64,000 nucleotides of DNA from an uncultured Bacteroidales bacterium. Lineage in GTDB: Bacteria > Bacteroidota > Bacteroidia > Bacteroidales > Muribaculaceae. The position numbers were made by a program, and so were the translations under genes. Position 1 is the first letter of the stretch; each line of letters opens with the position of its first letter. This document shows positions 23,709 through 33,175 of the stretch, piece by piece. The DNA lies in NCBI GenBank assembly GCA_902779125.1, contig CACZAC010000003.1:62001-126000 (forward strand). The letters are read 5' to 3'. The notes under the pieces were generated by a model. The model worked only from the letters and a program-made list of their open reading frames with translations. It searched no databases and had not been told where the DNA came from.

Positions 23709-25955
23709 ATGATTGACCACAATACAGTACAACAGATACTAGACACCGCCGACATTGTTGACGTGGTGAGCGACTTTGTAGCGCTTAAACGGCGTGGTGC
23801 CAACTGGATTGGCCTGTGCCCGTTCCACAATGATAGGCGTCCGTCATTCTATGTGTCACGAGCCAAGGGCATCTGCAAGTGCTTTGCCTGTGGCGAAGGA
23901 GGCAGTGCGGTCAACTTCATAATGAAACATGAACAGCTCAGCTACCCTGAGGCTTTGCGTTATCTGGCTCGCAAATACCATATCGAAATACAAGAAAAGG
24001 AACTGACTGACGAGGAGAAACAGGCACAGACCGAACGTGAAGCCATGCTCATGCTCAACGAGTGGGCATGTTCCTACTTTGAAAAGCAGTTGCATGAGAC
24101 CCAAGCTGGACAAGATATCGGCCTGTCTTATTTCAGGGAACGCGGCTTTATCGATGCGACGATTAAGGAATTTCGTTTGGGTTACTCCAGCGAAAGCTAT
24201 GACGACTTCTACAAAGCCGCTGTTGCCCAGGGGTTTAATCCGCAACTTCTGTTCGATGTAGGCTTGTGCATTCCTGATGACCGTAACGGCGGACATGACC
24301 GTTTTCGCGGTCGCGTAATGTTTCCCATCATGAATATTGCCGGAAAGGTCATCGCCTTCGGCGGCAGGACGTTGAAAAAGGATAAGGAAGTGGCCAAATA
24401 TGTCAACTCTCCCGAGTCTGCCATTTATTCCAAGCGCAATGTCATCTTCGGATTATACCAAGCCAAGCGCGAAATAAGTAAAGCCGACAAATGCTACATC
24501 GTTGAGGGATATGCCGACGTCATCTCCATGTATCAAGCTGGTTTTAAGAATGTGATAGCCTCATCGGGTACCGCTTTGACCGAGGGGCATATCCATGCAA
24601 TCCGACGCTTTACCAGCAATGTGACCGAGATGTTCGACGGTGACGCTGCCGGCGTGAAAGCCGCCATCCGTGGTGTTGACATGTTGCTCAAGGAAGGATT
24701 GAATATCAAAGTGCTGCCCTTGCCTCCCGAGGATGACCCTGATACCTTCGTGCGCGCTCACAGTTATGCTGAAGTCGAAGACTACATTGAAAAAAACGAG
24801 GCTGATTTCATCAACTTCAAGTCTAGTGTGGTGCTCAAGGACGCCAAGAACGACCCCATTAAGCGCACGGCCGCCATAACCGACGTGGTGAAGTCCATCG
24901 CCCTTATCCCTGATGAAATTGCCCGCATGGTTTATGCCAAGGAATGTAGCAACTTGTTCGGCATGGACGAGCAAATCATCCTGCGACAAATCAAGCAGTA
25001 CCGAAACAAATACCTGGAACAGTGGCGCAAAGAACGACAACAGCAGCAGTCAAGGGAGCAACGCATGTCTGAGCAATCAGGCAAAGCCCCATCCCCCGCA
25101 CCTGCTATGAATGATGTGCCACCAGCTCCCCTACCCGACGATTTCGTTCCTGAAACAGAACAAGTAACACCACCACAGGATGCCAATCGTGCTTCCTCGG
25201 CAATGGCAGGAGTTGATGTCCAAGAGCGGGAAATCATCAGGCTTATTGTCAATTATGGCATGTGCTACTTGGCTGAAACTGATTACGGCGAAGGTGTGAT
25301 GCAGCACACCACGGTATTGGAGTATATCAATAATGAGATTCATCTGGATCAGATGGATTTCAGCGATCCGTTGTACAAGCGCACTTTTATGACAGCACTG
25401 CAGTACATTGAGCCATACTATAAAGACCTGGAAACGTTTAATACCCAGCTGGAAAAACGCACCCGCCAGTTTATAGCCCAGGAAACAGCTAAGCAGAACG
25501 AAGAAGAGCCCGACGCCCTTGACAGTGCATCACTCATCAGTGAACAAGAACGCAAGGAAAAAGCCATCAAAGCCAAGGCAAATGTCATGGCACATAATGA
25601 ACTGACAGAGTTCAGCTGCGGCTACTTGATAAAAGTGCTTTGTTCAATCGATGATGACCAAGTGCGGCAACTGGCCTGTGACTTGGCCACCGACAACATG
25701 CCGCAGTTAAGCAAAATCCACACCCAATTTGCAGTCATTGTCGAGGAACGCGACAAGTTGCTGAATCTTGTTCCAGAGCGACTCTACAATTGGAAAAACG
25801 CCCTGCTCGTACTCCGTATCAGTGAAGTAAAATCCCAAATAGCCCAAGCGGCTCCCGAACAGTTGCCCAAGCTGATGGAACACCTCCAGGAACTCTACAA
25901 TGTGCGGCATCAGTTAGCCGCCATCATCGGCGACAGAGTGGTAAACCCAATTTGA
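23709..25955 (+). CDS. dnaG: DNA primase
   Basis: DnaG makes the RNA primers for replication. The CHC2 zinc-binding domain is at the N-terminus with ligands Cys37, His40, Cys58 and Cys61 (LCPFH...CKCFACGEGG). The catalytic core follows, with the RNA-polymerase basic motif (FRGRVMFPI, IAFGGRTL) and a TOPRIM domain at about 255-345 (YIVEGYADVISMYQAGF, ASSGTALTEGH, MFDGDAAGVKAA). The C-terminal DnaB-interacting region is about 500-748. At 748 residues it is longer than the usual 600-660. The extra length includes a glutamine/serine- and then proline-rich linker at about 435-500 and an extended C-terminus, which is common in Bacteroidetes primases. Confidence 0.96.
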   Translation: MIDHNTVQQILDTADIVDVVSDFVALKRRGANWIGLCPFHNDRRPSFYVSRAKGICKCFACGEGGSAVNFIMKHEQLSYPEALRYLARKYHIEIQEKELTDEEKQAQTEREAMLMLNEWACSYFEKQLHETQAGQDIGLSYFRERGFIDATIKEFRLGYSSESYDDFYKAAVAQGFNPQLLFDVGLCIPDDRNGGHDRFRGRVMFPIMNIAGKVIAFGGRTLKKDKEVAKYVNSPESAIYSKRNVIFGLYQAKREISKADKCYIVEGYADVISMYQAGFKNVIASSGTALTEGHIHAIRRFTSNVTEMFDGDAAGVKAAIRGVDMLLKEGLNIKVLPLPPEDDPDTFVRAHSYAEVEDYIEKNEADFINFKSSVVLKDAKNDPIKRTAAITDVVKSIALIPDEIARMVYAKECSNLFGMDEQIILRQIKQYRNKYLEQWRKERQQQQSREQRMSEQSGKAPSPAPAMNDVPPAPLPDDFVPETEQVTPPQDANRASSAMAGVDVQEREIIRLIVNYGMCYLAETDYGEGVMQHTTVLEYINNEIHLDQMDFSDPLYKRTFMTALQYIEPYYKDLETFNTQLEKRTRQFIAQETAKQNEEEPDALDSASLISEQERKEKAIKAKANVMAHNELTEFSCGYLIKVLCSIDDDQVRQLACDLATDNMPQLSKIHTQFAVIVEERDKLLNLVPERLYNWKNALLVLRISEVKSQIAQAAPEQLPKLMEHLQELYNVRHQLAAIIGDRVVNPI

Positions 25956-26026
25956 AAGACAAAGGCATTTCATCGTTTTTCTTAAAAAAGTGGGACACAT
26001 TGCGCGGCAAATCAAGTAATAATTAC

Positions 26027-26034
26027 TAAATTTG
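26027..26034 (+). promoter_or_regulatory. -7 box of the LysM/barrel operon
   Basis: TAAATTTG fits TAnnTTTG; ATTG lies 24 nt upstream, somewhat too far for a standard -33 box. It predicts a leader of about 70 nt. Confidence 0.45.
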
Positions 26035-26108
26035 CCACATATTTTGCGCCGCAAGCAAAGTGCGGTGTTAAACCATTACTTTAAGCACTGAAAGACAATT
26101 TATTGATT

Positions 26109-28154
26109 ATGAAATTCAAGAATATCCTTTTTGGGGCCGCATTGGCTTTTGTTGCATTGTCATCACAAGCCCAGATGAACTTGCCAAAAACCGTCATTGA
26201 CGGCAACGAGTATTACTATTATGTCACTGGTTCCAATGAAAGCATCTATGATATAGCTGCCAAACTGGAAGTGACCAAGGACTATATCATCAAGAATAAT
26301 CCTGACGCCGCCGATGGCATCACCAGCGGTATGACACTGCGTTTCCCCACTGGAGAAAACAAGTCTGGTAATGCTTTAACAGAACAAAAACCAAATAGCA
26401 GTACAACTCATCTGGTGGAGCAAGGTGAAACGCTCTACGGCCTTGCGAAACGCTATGGTGTGACAGTGGATGAACTCATCGCAGCCAACCCTGGTGCTGA
26501 CAAAGGACTGAGAATCGGCCAAAAACTGACCATCCCCACCACACAATCCGCATCCATTCCTGCCACAGACACCAATCAGCAGGTGCGCGATGCCTTTGGG
26601 CTCAACTCAACGTCCAGCGCAAACCAAATTGCAGTTCCCAATAGCTCAGACCCCATTTTTATCACCATGCAGGAGGGCGAGAGCATTTACAGCATCGCTA
26701 AGCAGTACAACACCACAATCGAGGGCATCCTAACGGGAAATCCCGGACTCAAGCCTAACGAATACACAGCAGGTGCAAAGGTGAAAGTTTTGCCTAACTC
26801 CGCACTGCCGTTCATCTATGAGCGCATGAGCCGCCGCAACTACAAGTATGAGGCCCAGCGTGGTGAAACCTTCGCTTCAATTGCCGCTGCCAACGGAATC
26901 ACTGAAGATGAGCTCAAGAGCGCCAATCCCGACCTGAAAAAGGTTAAAAAAGGTAAAACCATCATTTTGCCCAAACCATATGCAGAACGAGTGACCGGTG
27001 AGATGGCCACAATTCCACTAGAAGAATTGCGCAACTACTATGAACCACGCATCAACGACATCTATGAGAATCTGGTGGCCAAGCGCCTTGAGAACGAAGT
27101 GAATATAGCACTCGTGCTCCCCTTCCAGCTGCACAAAAGCGCACCACCTAAACAAGCCTATCTGTACACTGATTTCTATAAGGGTTTCCTGCTGGCACTT
27201 GACAATGCAGCACAAGAGAGCCAAAAGCACTTTAACCTCAAGGTCTATGACACCCAGCACAACCTGAATGTCACCGACAGCATTCTTGCCTTGCCTGAGC
27301 TGAAGACCATGAACATGATTATTGCTCCCAGTGAACCTCAGCAGTTGGCCAGAATAAACAACTTCGGAAAAGCCAACGGAGTACCCGTACTCAACTGTTT
27401 CACCACCAAGAACGAAGATTATCTGGATAACCCCTTCGTTTATCAGGTGAACACGCCGACTAATGAATTGATGCACAATGTCATGCATTGGTTTGACGAA
27501 CGGTTTAAAGGTTATAATGTGATTTTCCTGAACGCAGCAAGCGATAATGACAAGGAAATGTTTGAACACATCCGCAATCATATCACTCGCAAGAAATACG
27601 ACACGACAACGATTAATGTGAACGGAGACTTGACTTATAGTGAAATCTCCAACAAGATGAACCCCGGCTCAAAATATGTCTTTATCCCTTCGTCGGGCGA
27701 CAAGAATCTCATTAAGAAGTACATCAATGCGCTGAAAGAGGTAAAGAGCGAACGATTTGACTGCGATTTGTCTCTGATTGCTTATCCCGAGTATGTCCTT
27801 TATCTCAAGGATTACCAGACCGACTTGCAGGACATCGACACCTACATGTTCTCCCGCTTTTTCAATGCCAAGGGTTATCGCACCCGCAATCTGGAGTCGG
27901 CTTATAGTGCCAACTATGACGGCGAACCGTTGAAGGGCGAACCTTTCATGGCTCTGTATGGCTGGGATACCGGCATGTACCTGCTCAAGTCCCTTGGTGT
28001 TGAAGGACGCATCGACGAGGATACGCCTCTGTATGAAGGCGTACAGACCAGTTTCAGATGGGAACGTGGCGATAACTGGCGAGGTTTCACCAACCAGGCT
28101 GTTATAATCGTCCACTTTTCTACCGACCATCAAATCACCGTTAATGTGAAATGA
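26109..28154 (+). CDS. Exported LysM protein with a C-terminal periplasmic-binding-fold domain
   Basis: The 681-residue protein has a signal peptide (MKFKNILFGAALAFVALSSQA). Four LysM-like modules follow at about residues 35-77 (degenerate), 98-144 (VEQGETLYGLAKRYGVTVDE), 189-235 (MQEGESIYSIAKQYNTTIEG) and 245-288 (AQRGETFASIAAANGITEDE). From about 335 to the end is a domain resembling type I periplasmic binding proteins (NIALVLPFQLHK, YTDFYKGFLLALDNA, MIIAPSEPQQL). LysM modules bind peptidoglycan glycan chains, so the protein is expected to sit on the wall in the periplasm; the ligand of the second domain is unknown. A TTG two codons upstream extends the frame but the ATG at 26109 begins the signal peptide. 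Its stop overlaps the start of the barrel gene. Confidence 0.9.
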   Translation: MKFKNILFGAALAFVALSSQAQMNLPKTVIDGNEYYYYVTGSNESIYDIAAKLEVTKDYIIKNNPDAADGITSGMTLRFPTGENKSGNALTEQKPNSSTTHLVEQGETLYGLAKRYGVTVDELIAANPGADKGLRIGQKLTIPTTQSASIPATDTNQQVRDAFGLNSTSSANQIAVPNSSDPIFITMQEGESIYSIAKQYNTTIEGILTGNPGLKPNEYTAGAKVKVLPNSALPFIYERMSRRNYKYEAQRGETFASIAAANGITEDELKSANPDLKKVKKGKTIILPKPYAERVTGEMATIPLEELRNYYEPRINDIYENLVAKRLENEVNIALVLPFQLHKSAPPKQAYLYTDFYKGFLLALDNAAQESQKHFNLKVYDTQHNLNVTDSILALPELKTMNMIIAPSEPQQLARINNFGKANGVPVLNCFTTKNEDYLDNPFVYQVNTPTNELMHNVMHWFDERFKGYNVIFLNAASDNDKEMFEHIRNHITRKKYDTTTINVNGDLTYSEISNKMNPGSKYVFIPSSGDKNLIKKYINALKEVKSERFDCDLSLIAYPEYVLYLKDYQTDLQDIDTYMFSRFFNAKGYRTRNLESAYSANYDGEPLKGEPFMALYGWDTGMYLLKSLGVEGRIDEDTPLYEGVQTSFRWERGDNWRGFTNQAVIIVHFSTDHQITVNVK

Positions 28155-28831
28155 AACGCCTTGCGTTCATATTTACGGCTCTCGTAGTGTCGTTCACAGC
28201 ATTCAGCCAAACGCACTACGAGGGTACGATTTCTATTGGTGGCAAAGCTGGAGCAACCCTCTCAAAGGTCAATTTCAACCCTACTGTTGAGCAACAGATG
28301 CTACCTGGCATGACTGCTGGCGTGATGTTCCGTTATATCGAGGAGAAGCACTTTGGCTTGATTGCCGAACTGAACCTCACACAGCGGGGCTGGAAAGAGA
28401 AGTTCGATGATATTGACTACAATTACAGTCATCGTTTGACATATCTGGAGTTGCCTGTGATGACACATATTTTCTTCGGCAACCAGCGCGTGAAAGGGTT
28501 CTTTAATCTAGGACCGGAACTGAATGTAATGATTGCCGATGGAATTAAATCTAATTTTGAGTATCAGAATGCAGGCGGGATAGACTACTTTATTCATGAC
28601 ACCAGACACGTCGAGCAGATGGCAATGAGCATTAGTAACCGACTGGATTACGGCATCTGTGGTGGTGCCGGTTTAGAGCTTAACCTCAACAATCGCAATT
28701 CTCTTCTACTTGAAGGCCGTTTTTTTTATGGATTGACAGATATTTTCCCCAGTCACAAGACCGACGTATTTTCCAGCTCCAACTCCATGACCATCATGGT
28801 GACTTTGGGCTACTTTTACCGGCTAAAATAA
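28151..28831 (+). CDS. PorT-like outer-membrane beta-barrel protein
   Basis: The 226-residue protein has a signal peptide (MKRLAFIFTALVVSFTAFSQ) and then alternating amphipathic strands typical of the OMP_b-brl_2/PorT-type 8-stranded barrel (GGKAGATLSKVNF, GVMFRYIEEKHFGLIAELNLTQ, YLELPVMTHIFFG, GFFNLGPELNVMIADG, GGAGLELNL, LLEGRFFYGLTDIF), ending in strand MTIMVTLGYFYRLK. Its ATG overlaps the preceding stop in ATGA, so translation is coupled to the LysM protein. This suggests the two act together linking wall and outer membrane (inference). True PorT functions in type IX secretion, but the family is broad and no other secretion genes are here. Confidence 0.88.
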   Translation: MKRLAFIFTALVVSFTAFSQTHYEGTISIGGKAGATLSKVNFNPTVEQQMLPGMTAGVMFRYIEEKHFGLIAELNLTQRGWKEKFDDIDYNYSHRLTYLELPVMTHIFFGNQRVKGFFNLGPELNVMIADGIKSNFEYQNAGGIDYFIHDTRHVEQMAMSISNRLDYGICGGAGLELNLNNRNSLLLEGRFFYGLTDIFPSHKTDVFSSSNSMTIMVTLGYFYRLK

Positions 28832-28855
28832 ACCAAGCTCACAATATACCTAAAA

Positions 28856-28886
28856 GAAGTGAAGGAGCTTGATGCTCCTTCACTTC
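28856..28886. terminator. Bidirectional terminator between the barrel gene and the subtilase gene
   Basis: The arms 28856-28868 and 28874-28886 (GAAGTGAAGGAGC and its complement) form a perfect 13-bp stem with a 5-nt loop between convergent genes, flanked by A- and T-rich sequence. Confidence 0.85.
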
Positions 28887-28910
28887 ATATTAATTTATCT
28901 GATACGATAA

Positions 28911-31244
28911 TTAATCATAGACCACGCCCAAGATCAAATCGGCCAATAATGAAATGTCATAAATTGAAACACGGCCTTCTCCAGACAAATCAGCTGCTTC
29001 AAAAATAAATTCATCTCTCTCTATTCCAAGCACATAATCAATTAAAATGGTCATATCCAACATTGATACCTTGCCATCACCATTGACATCGCCCTTGGTT
29101 ATAGGTTCCTGAATAAGGTCAAGTATATATCTTGCACCAGCCAAGGCATCAATTTTTCCATTTGGTCCATAACGATAGTACGAATCCGGATTAGTAGTGA
29201 AGCTATCCTTTATAGCGGTTTCAGCAATTATCCGCTTAATATCACCAGGGCACAAATCCGGCTTAATCTGCAGCCACTGTGCTATGATACCAGCAACAGT
29301 CGGAGCCGCCATTGAAGTACCACTCATCACACCCCAGTAACACCCTTTGGAATTTTTTCTCACTAAATATGAATGAAGTGGCTCATGCGTATACTCATAA
29401 GAATATCGGCTAATTGCAGAAACGACATTAACAGAAGGAGCAACCACCGTAGGTAAAGCCTTCTGTGTTGGACCCGTTGCATCCATTTGATAACTAGTCT
29501 TTGAATAATACATACCAACTTGGGCGTCAGTAGTCACATATTCTCCCTTTGGATATGAATAGTATTTATTGCGACCAACATAACCACCAGCAGAAATTAC
29601 AGAATCATGTACAGCATAAGTGCCTATTGAACAATTGCTGGAAGGTTTGGTATAAAAGCCTTCAACTTCTCTTGTAACAACAGTTCCATCATCCTGTACT
29701 TCATCAACATAGACTATGCCATTAAAGGAACCTCTTGTCGCAGCTGAATTGCATTGCCATGAGTCAATGGTACATTGCTCGGGTTGACGAGGATTCAATG
29801 TACGAGGTGAATAAACCGAAAAACCTATTTTGTATCTACTTATAGCGCAATCAGTATATGGATTAACGTTATAAGAAGTGGTTTTCAAATTGCGGATTTT
29901 GGTTGTAATCTTATACTTATGAGCAGACATATCGAGTGAAATACTGGCTTCCATGTATCCCACACTATCAACTGAAAGTATAGGTTTAAAATACTGACTA
30001 AATTCCGAGGAATAAATCTTTTTGTACTGAGTGATGTAATCTGATTCCCATACAATACGTTTAGCAGTTCTATCAAAAATATGGAACTTAATAACAGGTA
30101 AAACATACTGTTCTCTTAGCCATGTTTCAATCCAAGTATAACCATAATAATATGACTCGTCAGCATATCGATCCACATCATTGCCTGAATAGCCTAACAA
30201 CATATTCACGGGCTTGGCCGGAGTTGCTTTGCCATAACAATAAAACGATCTATTACCATTATTGCCTGCTGCAATCACAAACACACGTCCAGGTCCAACC
30301 ATTTGTGCAACAGCTTTAGATATAAAGTCTGTTCCGTCGTGAGGGCCATTGGTGGAACTTACACTCAAGCTGATAACACATGGCTTTCCCACACTATCAG
30401 CATAAGAATAAATATATTTCATGCTGTTAACCACCTCAACGGTTGATATTGCAACAACCAAACTGCGTACTGAACAAAGAACGATATCTGCACCAGGAGC
30501 CATACCACCATAACCGGCCTCGTGGGTTCCTGCTGCAATGCAAGCTGTATGAGTTCCATGTGTTTCGTCGCAATCTGTCGTCAAAGTGTCGATTTGCGCA
30601 CCCATAAATACAGAGCCTGGCAAAGTATTAGTGCCAATTGTAACAGGATGACCATTAGTGTTCATTGGATCGTAAACCCTCATTATTCGGCTTTGATTGG
30701 GATTATCAGCACGACGGAAAGCAGTATGCTGATAGTCAAAACCACAGTCAATGATGCCAACAACCACGCCTGAACCGTCATATGCTTGCGGAAGGCCAAA
30801 ATCAGGGCCGTTCAGAACCATACCAGCATAGGTTTTACGCAAAGTGCTATCAGTGCACATCTCCATCATCCTGCTCATCTCCACATTGTCCACGCCAGAA
30901 ATACGTGATACAGTTTCCAGCCTGTTCATTGGAATCTGGGCTGTCAAGAAATCATCAAAGACGCAATTCACGATAACGCCTCGGGCCTTCAACTTTGAGA
31001 TTACAGATTTGTCCTTGAAACTGATAAAGGCATCTACATACTCCACACCATTAATTAAACGAGGGGGGGCATATTCCCTCTCATACATTAATTCAGCGTG
31101 CTTGTTATTGGACTTGATAAAACCCTTTAGAGTCACATATTCGTCCAAAAAACGATTCACTGGACTCGATGGGCCACTCTGCAACTGGGCAAAAGCGGGA
31201 ATCAGTGCCAAGGCAACTAAAAGCGATAATAAAAATCTTTTCAT
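28911..31244 (-). CDS. Exported subtilisin-like (S8) serine protease with dockerin-like C-terminus
   Basis: The 777-residue protein has a signal peptide (MKRFLLSLLVALALIPAFAQ), a propeptide-like region to about 150, and a peptidase S8 domain. Its catalytic triad is Asp166 (GIIDCGFDYQHTAF), His229 (DETHGTHTACIAAG) and Ser644 (MSGTSMAAPTVAG). The distance between His and Ser is long because of an inserted beta-rich region at about 350-560, as in many Bacteroidetes subtilases. The oxyanion asparagine is likely in VIAAGNNGNRS. The C-terminus has two calcium-loop repeats (DVNGDGKVSMLDM and DLSGEGRVSIYDI), the dockerin type I pattern. It probably degrades host or dietary protein outside the cell or at the surface. 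It lies 106 nt downstream of the GH53 gene, with a small hairpin between them. Confidence 0.93.
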   Translation of the reverse strand: MKRFLLSLLVALALIPAFAQLQSGPSSPVNRFLDEYVTLKGFIKSNNKHAELMYEREYAPPRLINGVEYVDAFISFKDKSVISKLKARGVIVNCVFDDFLTAQIPMNRLETVSRISGVDNVEMSRMMEMCTDSTLRKTYAGMVLNGPDFGLPQAYDGSGVVVGIIDCGFDYQHTAFRRADNPNQSRIMRVYDPMNTNGHPVTIGTNTLPGSVFMGAQIDTLTTDCDETHGTHTACIAAGTHEAGYGGMAPGADIVLCSVRSLVVAISTVEVVNSMKYIYSYADSVGKPCVISLSVSSTNGPHDGTDFISKAVAQMVGPGRVFVIAAGNNGNRSFYCYGKATPAKPVNMLLGYSGNDVDRYADESYYYGYTWIETWLREQYVLPVIKFHIFDRTAKRIVWESDYITQYKKIYSSEFSQYFKPILSVDSVGYMEASISLDMSAHKYKITTKIRNLKTTSYNVNPYTDCAISRYKIGFSVYSPRTLNPRQPEQCTIDSWQCNSAATRGSFNGIVYVDEVQDDGTVVTREVEGFYTKPSSNCSIGTYAVHDSVISAGGYVGRNKYYSYPKGEYVTTDAQVGMYYSKTSYQMDATGPTQKALPTVVAPSVNVVSAISRYSYEYTHEPLHSYLVRKNSKGCYWGVMSGTSMAAPTVAGIIAQWLQIKPDLCPGDIKRIIAETAIKDSFTTNPDSYYRYGPNGKIDALAGARYILDLIQEPITKGDVNGDGKVSMLDMTILIDYVLGIERDEFIFEAADLSGEGRVSIYDISLLADLILGVVYD

Positions 31245-31315
31245 CTTGTATTAATTATTTGATATTCTTAGCTTCATAAATCATATCATCTGATTATCCT
31301 TGAATCAGGAAATTC

Positions 31316-31334
31316 TGCTGAACCTATTTCAGCA
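31316..31334 (-). terminator. Small hairpin between the GH53 and subtilase genes
   Basis: The arms 31316-31322 and 31328-31334 (TGCTGAA and TTCAGCA) pair around a 5-nt loop just after the GH53 stop. On the minus strand it is followed by GAATTT, so it could be a weak terminator or attenuator. Confidence 0.4.
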
Positions 31335-31350
31335 CAGAGAACCCTTATCA

Positions 31351-33033
31351 CTACTTTTCATTATAGCCAAGGAGTGAATCTATCAGCTGGGTAACATCAA
31401 CAATGGATATGTCTCCATCCTGAGAAAGATCGGCATTCAGCACGCTAACCTGCTCAAGTGCAGAACCCAGAATATAATCAATAAGAGAAGACACATCACC
31501 GATATTCACCTGTCCGTCATTATTCACGTCACCCAATAGAATTGCAGGCTGAGTCTCAATGATATCAATTCTGAAAGACAAATTATCGGAATCCAACGTG
31601 AACAGATAATCACTACCGTCTCCTGTAAAATAGTATGAATAATTGTTATCGCGACGATCTGTGCCATACTGGGTACCGGTCGTTATGGTTGTTGTGGCTG
31701 TGGGGCCGAAACGGTACTGGCCGTTAAAAACGGTCCAATCGTTGTTCCAAAGTTCTGGACCACCATCTGCAAAGACAAAGTAAATAGGAGCGCTAATGCT
31801 GAGTGTGTCGACATAAATTCCATTACCTAAATTGGTCATTTTGCCTAAAGGCTCTTGCAAACTCCAATTGCCCTCACCGCCTACAATGTAGAATGCGGCA
31901 CTATCAGAGGGAATGTCGGTGTCATTGTCAAAGTTTTTCATTTCAAAGAGTGCATCCATGACCTGTCCCGTCTGATTGTCCCACCATCCACAATTATACC
32001 AGTCGGTAGTCACATGATTTGTATAGTTGATACCATACTCATTAGCTTCGGGAAACCACCAGTACAAGCCATTCACCGACTTGTGGTTATTGAGGGTCGT
32101 AATCAGGTCAATGGCAAAAGCCTTCTGTCCTGCCTCGGTAGCAGGCCATGTCGATTGCAGGTCATAAGAAGCGCCACTGGGATAATAAGCGTGAGGATAG
32201 CCCGTTTCCACTATCTGGATTTTCTTGGTAGGATAAGCCGACTCCAGATCTGTCAACAGATTATCCAGTACACTCAGATTTCCATGCCAATACGGATAAT
32301 AACTCAAGCCAATGATTTCAAAGTCTGTAGTATAATTCTTAAGCGTCTGGTAAAAAGCTGTCACGTTACTAGCCCGTCCCATTTCGGTGTGTATCACAAT
32401 CTTGGCAGCCGGGCATACTTCACGACACGCCATAATACCATGCTTGACGTAGTTGGCGAAGTTGTCGAAAGTACCTGCACCATAGTTGCCACCACCTGGA
32501 TAACAGTGTCCTGTAGGCCACAGCATTCCGTAGGTCACTTCGTTTCCCACCTGAATGAAATCGGGCGATGCCCCGGCTGCATTCATGGCAGATAGGACAC
32601 GTTTGGTATAGCTATAAACACTATCAGCAAGAGCACTGGCAACAGTCCAGGATGACGGCGTGGAATGCTGACCAGGGTCGGTCCATGTGTCACTGTAGTG
32701 AATATCCAGCAACAAATTGAATCCAGCCGCTTTGATGCGCTGACTCAGGGACAAGACATAAGGCAGATCCTGACAAACACCTTCGCCTTGATCTTCGGCA
32801 CTGGCCATAGAAGGATCCACAAACAGGCGCACCCGCATCGCGTTCAAGCCATTCTCCTTCAAGTAAGTAAGAACATCAGTAATTCTTGACCCATTCTCAT
32901 TATAATAGATGGCCCCTTTCTGTTCATACTTGGTCAATAACGATATGTCGCCTCCCACATATTTTGTAGAGGCACCAATGGTTGCTGATCCAGCAATCAA
33001 CAGGCAAATGATCATTAGGAAATAATTCTTCAT
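31351..33033 (-). CDS. GH53 endo-beta-1,4-galactanase with accessory domain and dockerin-like C-terminus
   Basis: GH53 enzymes cut beta-1,4-galactan, as in pectin side chains and type I arabinogalactan. After a signal peptide (MKNYFLMIICLLIAGSATIGA), the TIM-barrel domain spans about 25-360. The acid/base is Glu165 (IQVGNEVTYGMLWPTG) and the nucleophile Glu276 (IQIVETGYPHAYYP); GLNAMRVRLFVDP and LLLDIHYSDTWTDPG are also typical. About residues 385-495 form a beta-rich module (FYIVGGEGNWSL, GIYVDTLSISAPIYFVFAD) resembling SusE/F-type starch-binding folds. The end carries two calcium-loop repeats (DVNNDGQVNIGDV and DLSQDGDISIVDV). It is exported and probably surface-acting. Confidence 0.94.
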   Translation of the reverse strand: MKNYFLMIICLLIAGSATIGASTKYVGGDISLLTKYEQKGAIYYNENGSRITDVLTYLKENGLNAMRVRLFVDPSMASAEDQGEGVCQDLPYVLSLSQRIKAAGFNLLLDIHYSDTWTDPGQHSTPSSWTVASALADSVYSYTKRVLSAMNAAGASPDFIQVGNEVTYGMLWPTGHCYPGGGNYGAGTFDNFANYVKHGIMACREVCPAAKIVIHTEMGRASNVTAFYQTLKNYTTDFEIIGLSYYPYWHGNLSVLDNLLTDLESAYPTKKIQIVETGYPHAYYPSGASYDLQSTWPATEAGQKAFAIDLITTLNNHKSVNGLYWWFPEANEYGINYTNHVTTDWYNCGWWDNQTGQVMDALFEMKNFDNDTDIPSDSAAFYIVGGEGNWSLQEPLGKMTNLGNGIYVDTLSISAPIYFVFADGGPELWNNDWTVFNGQYRFGPTATTTITTGTQYGTDRRDNNYSYYFTGDGSDYLFTLDSDNLSFRIDIIETQPAILLGDVNNDGQVNIGDVSSLIDYILGSALEQVSVLNADLSQDGDISIVDVTQLIDSLLGYNEK

Positions 33034-33070
33034 ATGATGTATAATATTAAGTCAACTGTTGATTAACATG

Positions 33071-33101
33071 CAAATATAATCATTTATTCGACAACACCAA
33101 G
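33071..33101 (-). promoter_or_regulatory. Promoter of the GH53 gene
   Basis: On the minus strand CTTG (33098-33101), 19 nt, TATATTTG (33071-33078) fits the Bacteroidetes consensus with one mismatch upstream. Confidence 0.6.
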
Positions 33102-33175
33102 ACACTTTTAGCAAAACTGCCAAAAACAACAATCAGCCTCTCGTCCACAAATAAGCAAAAGGCGACATTCAGACG

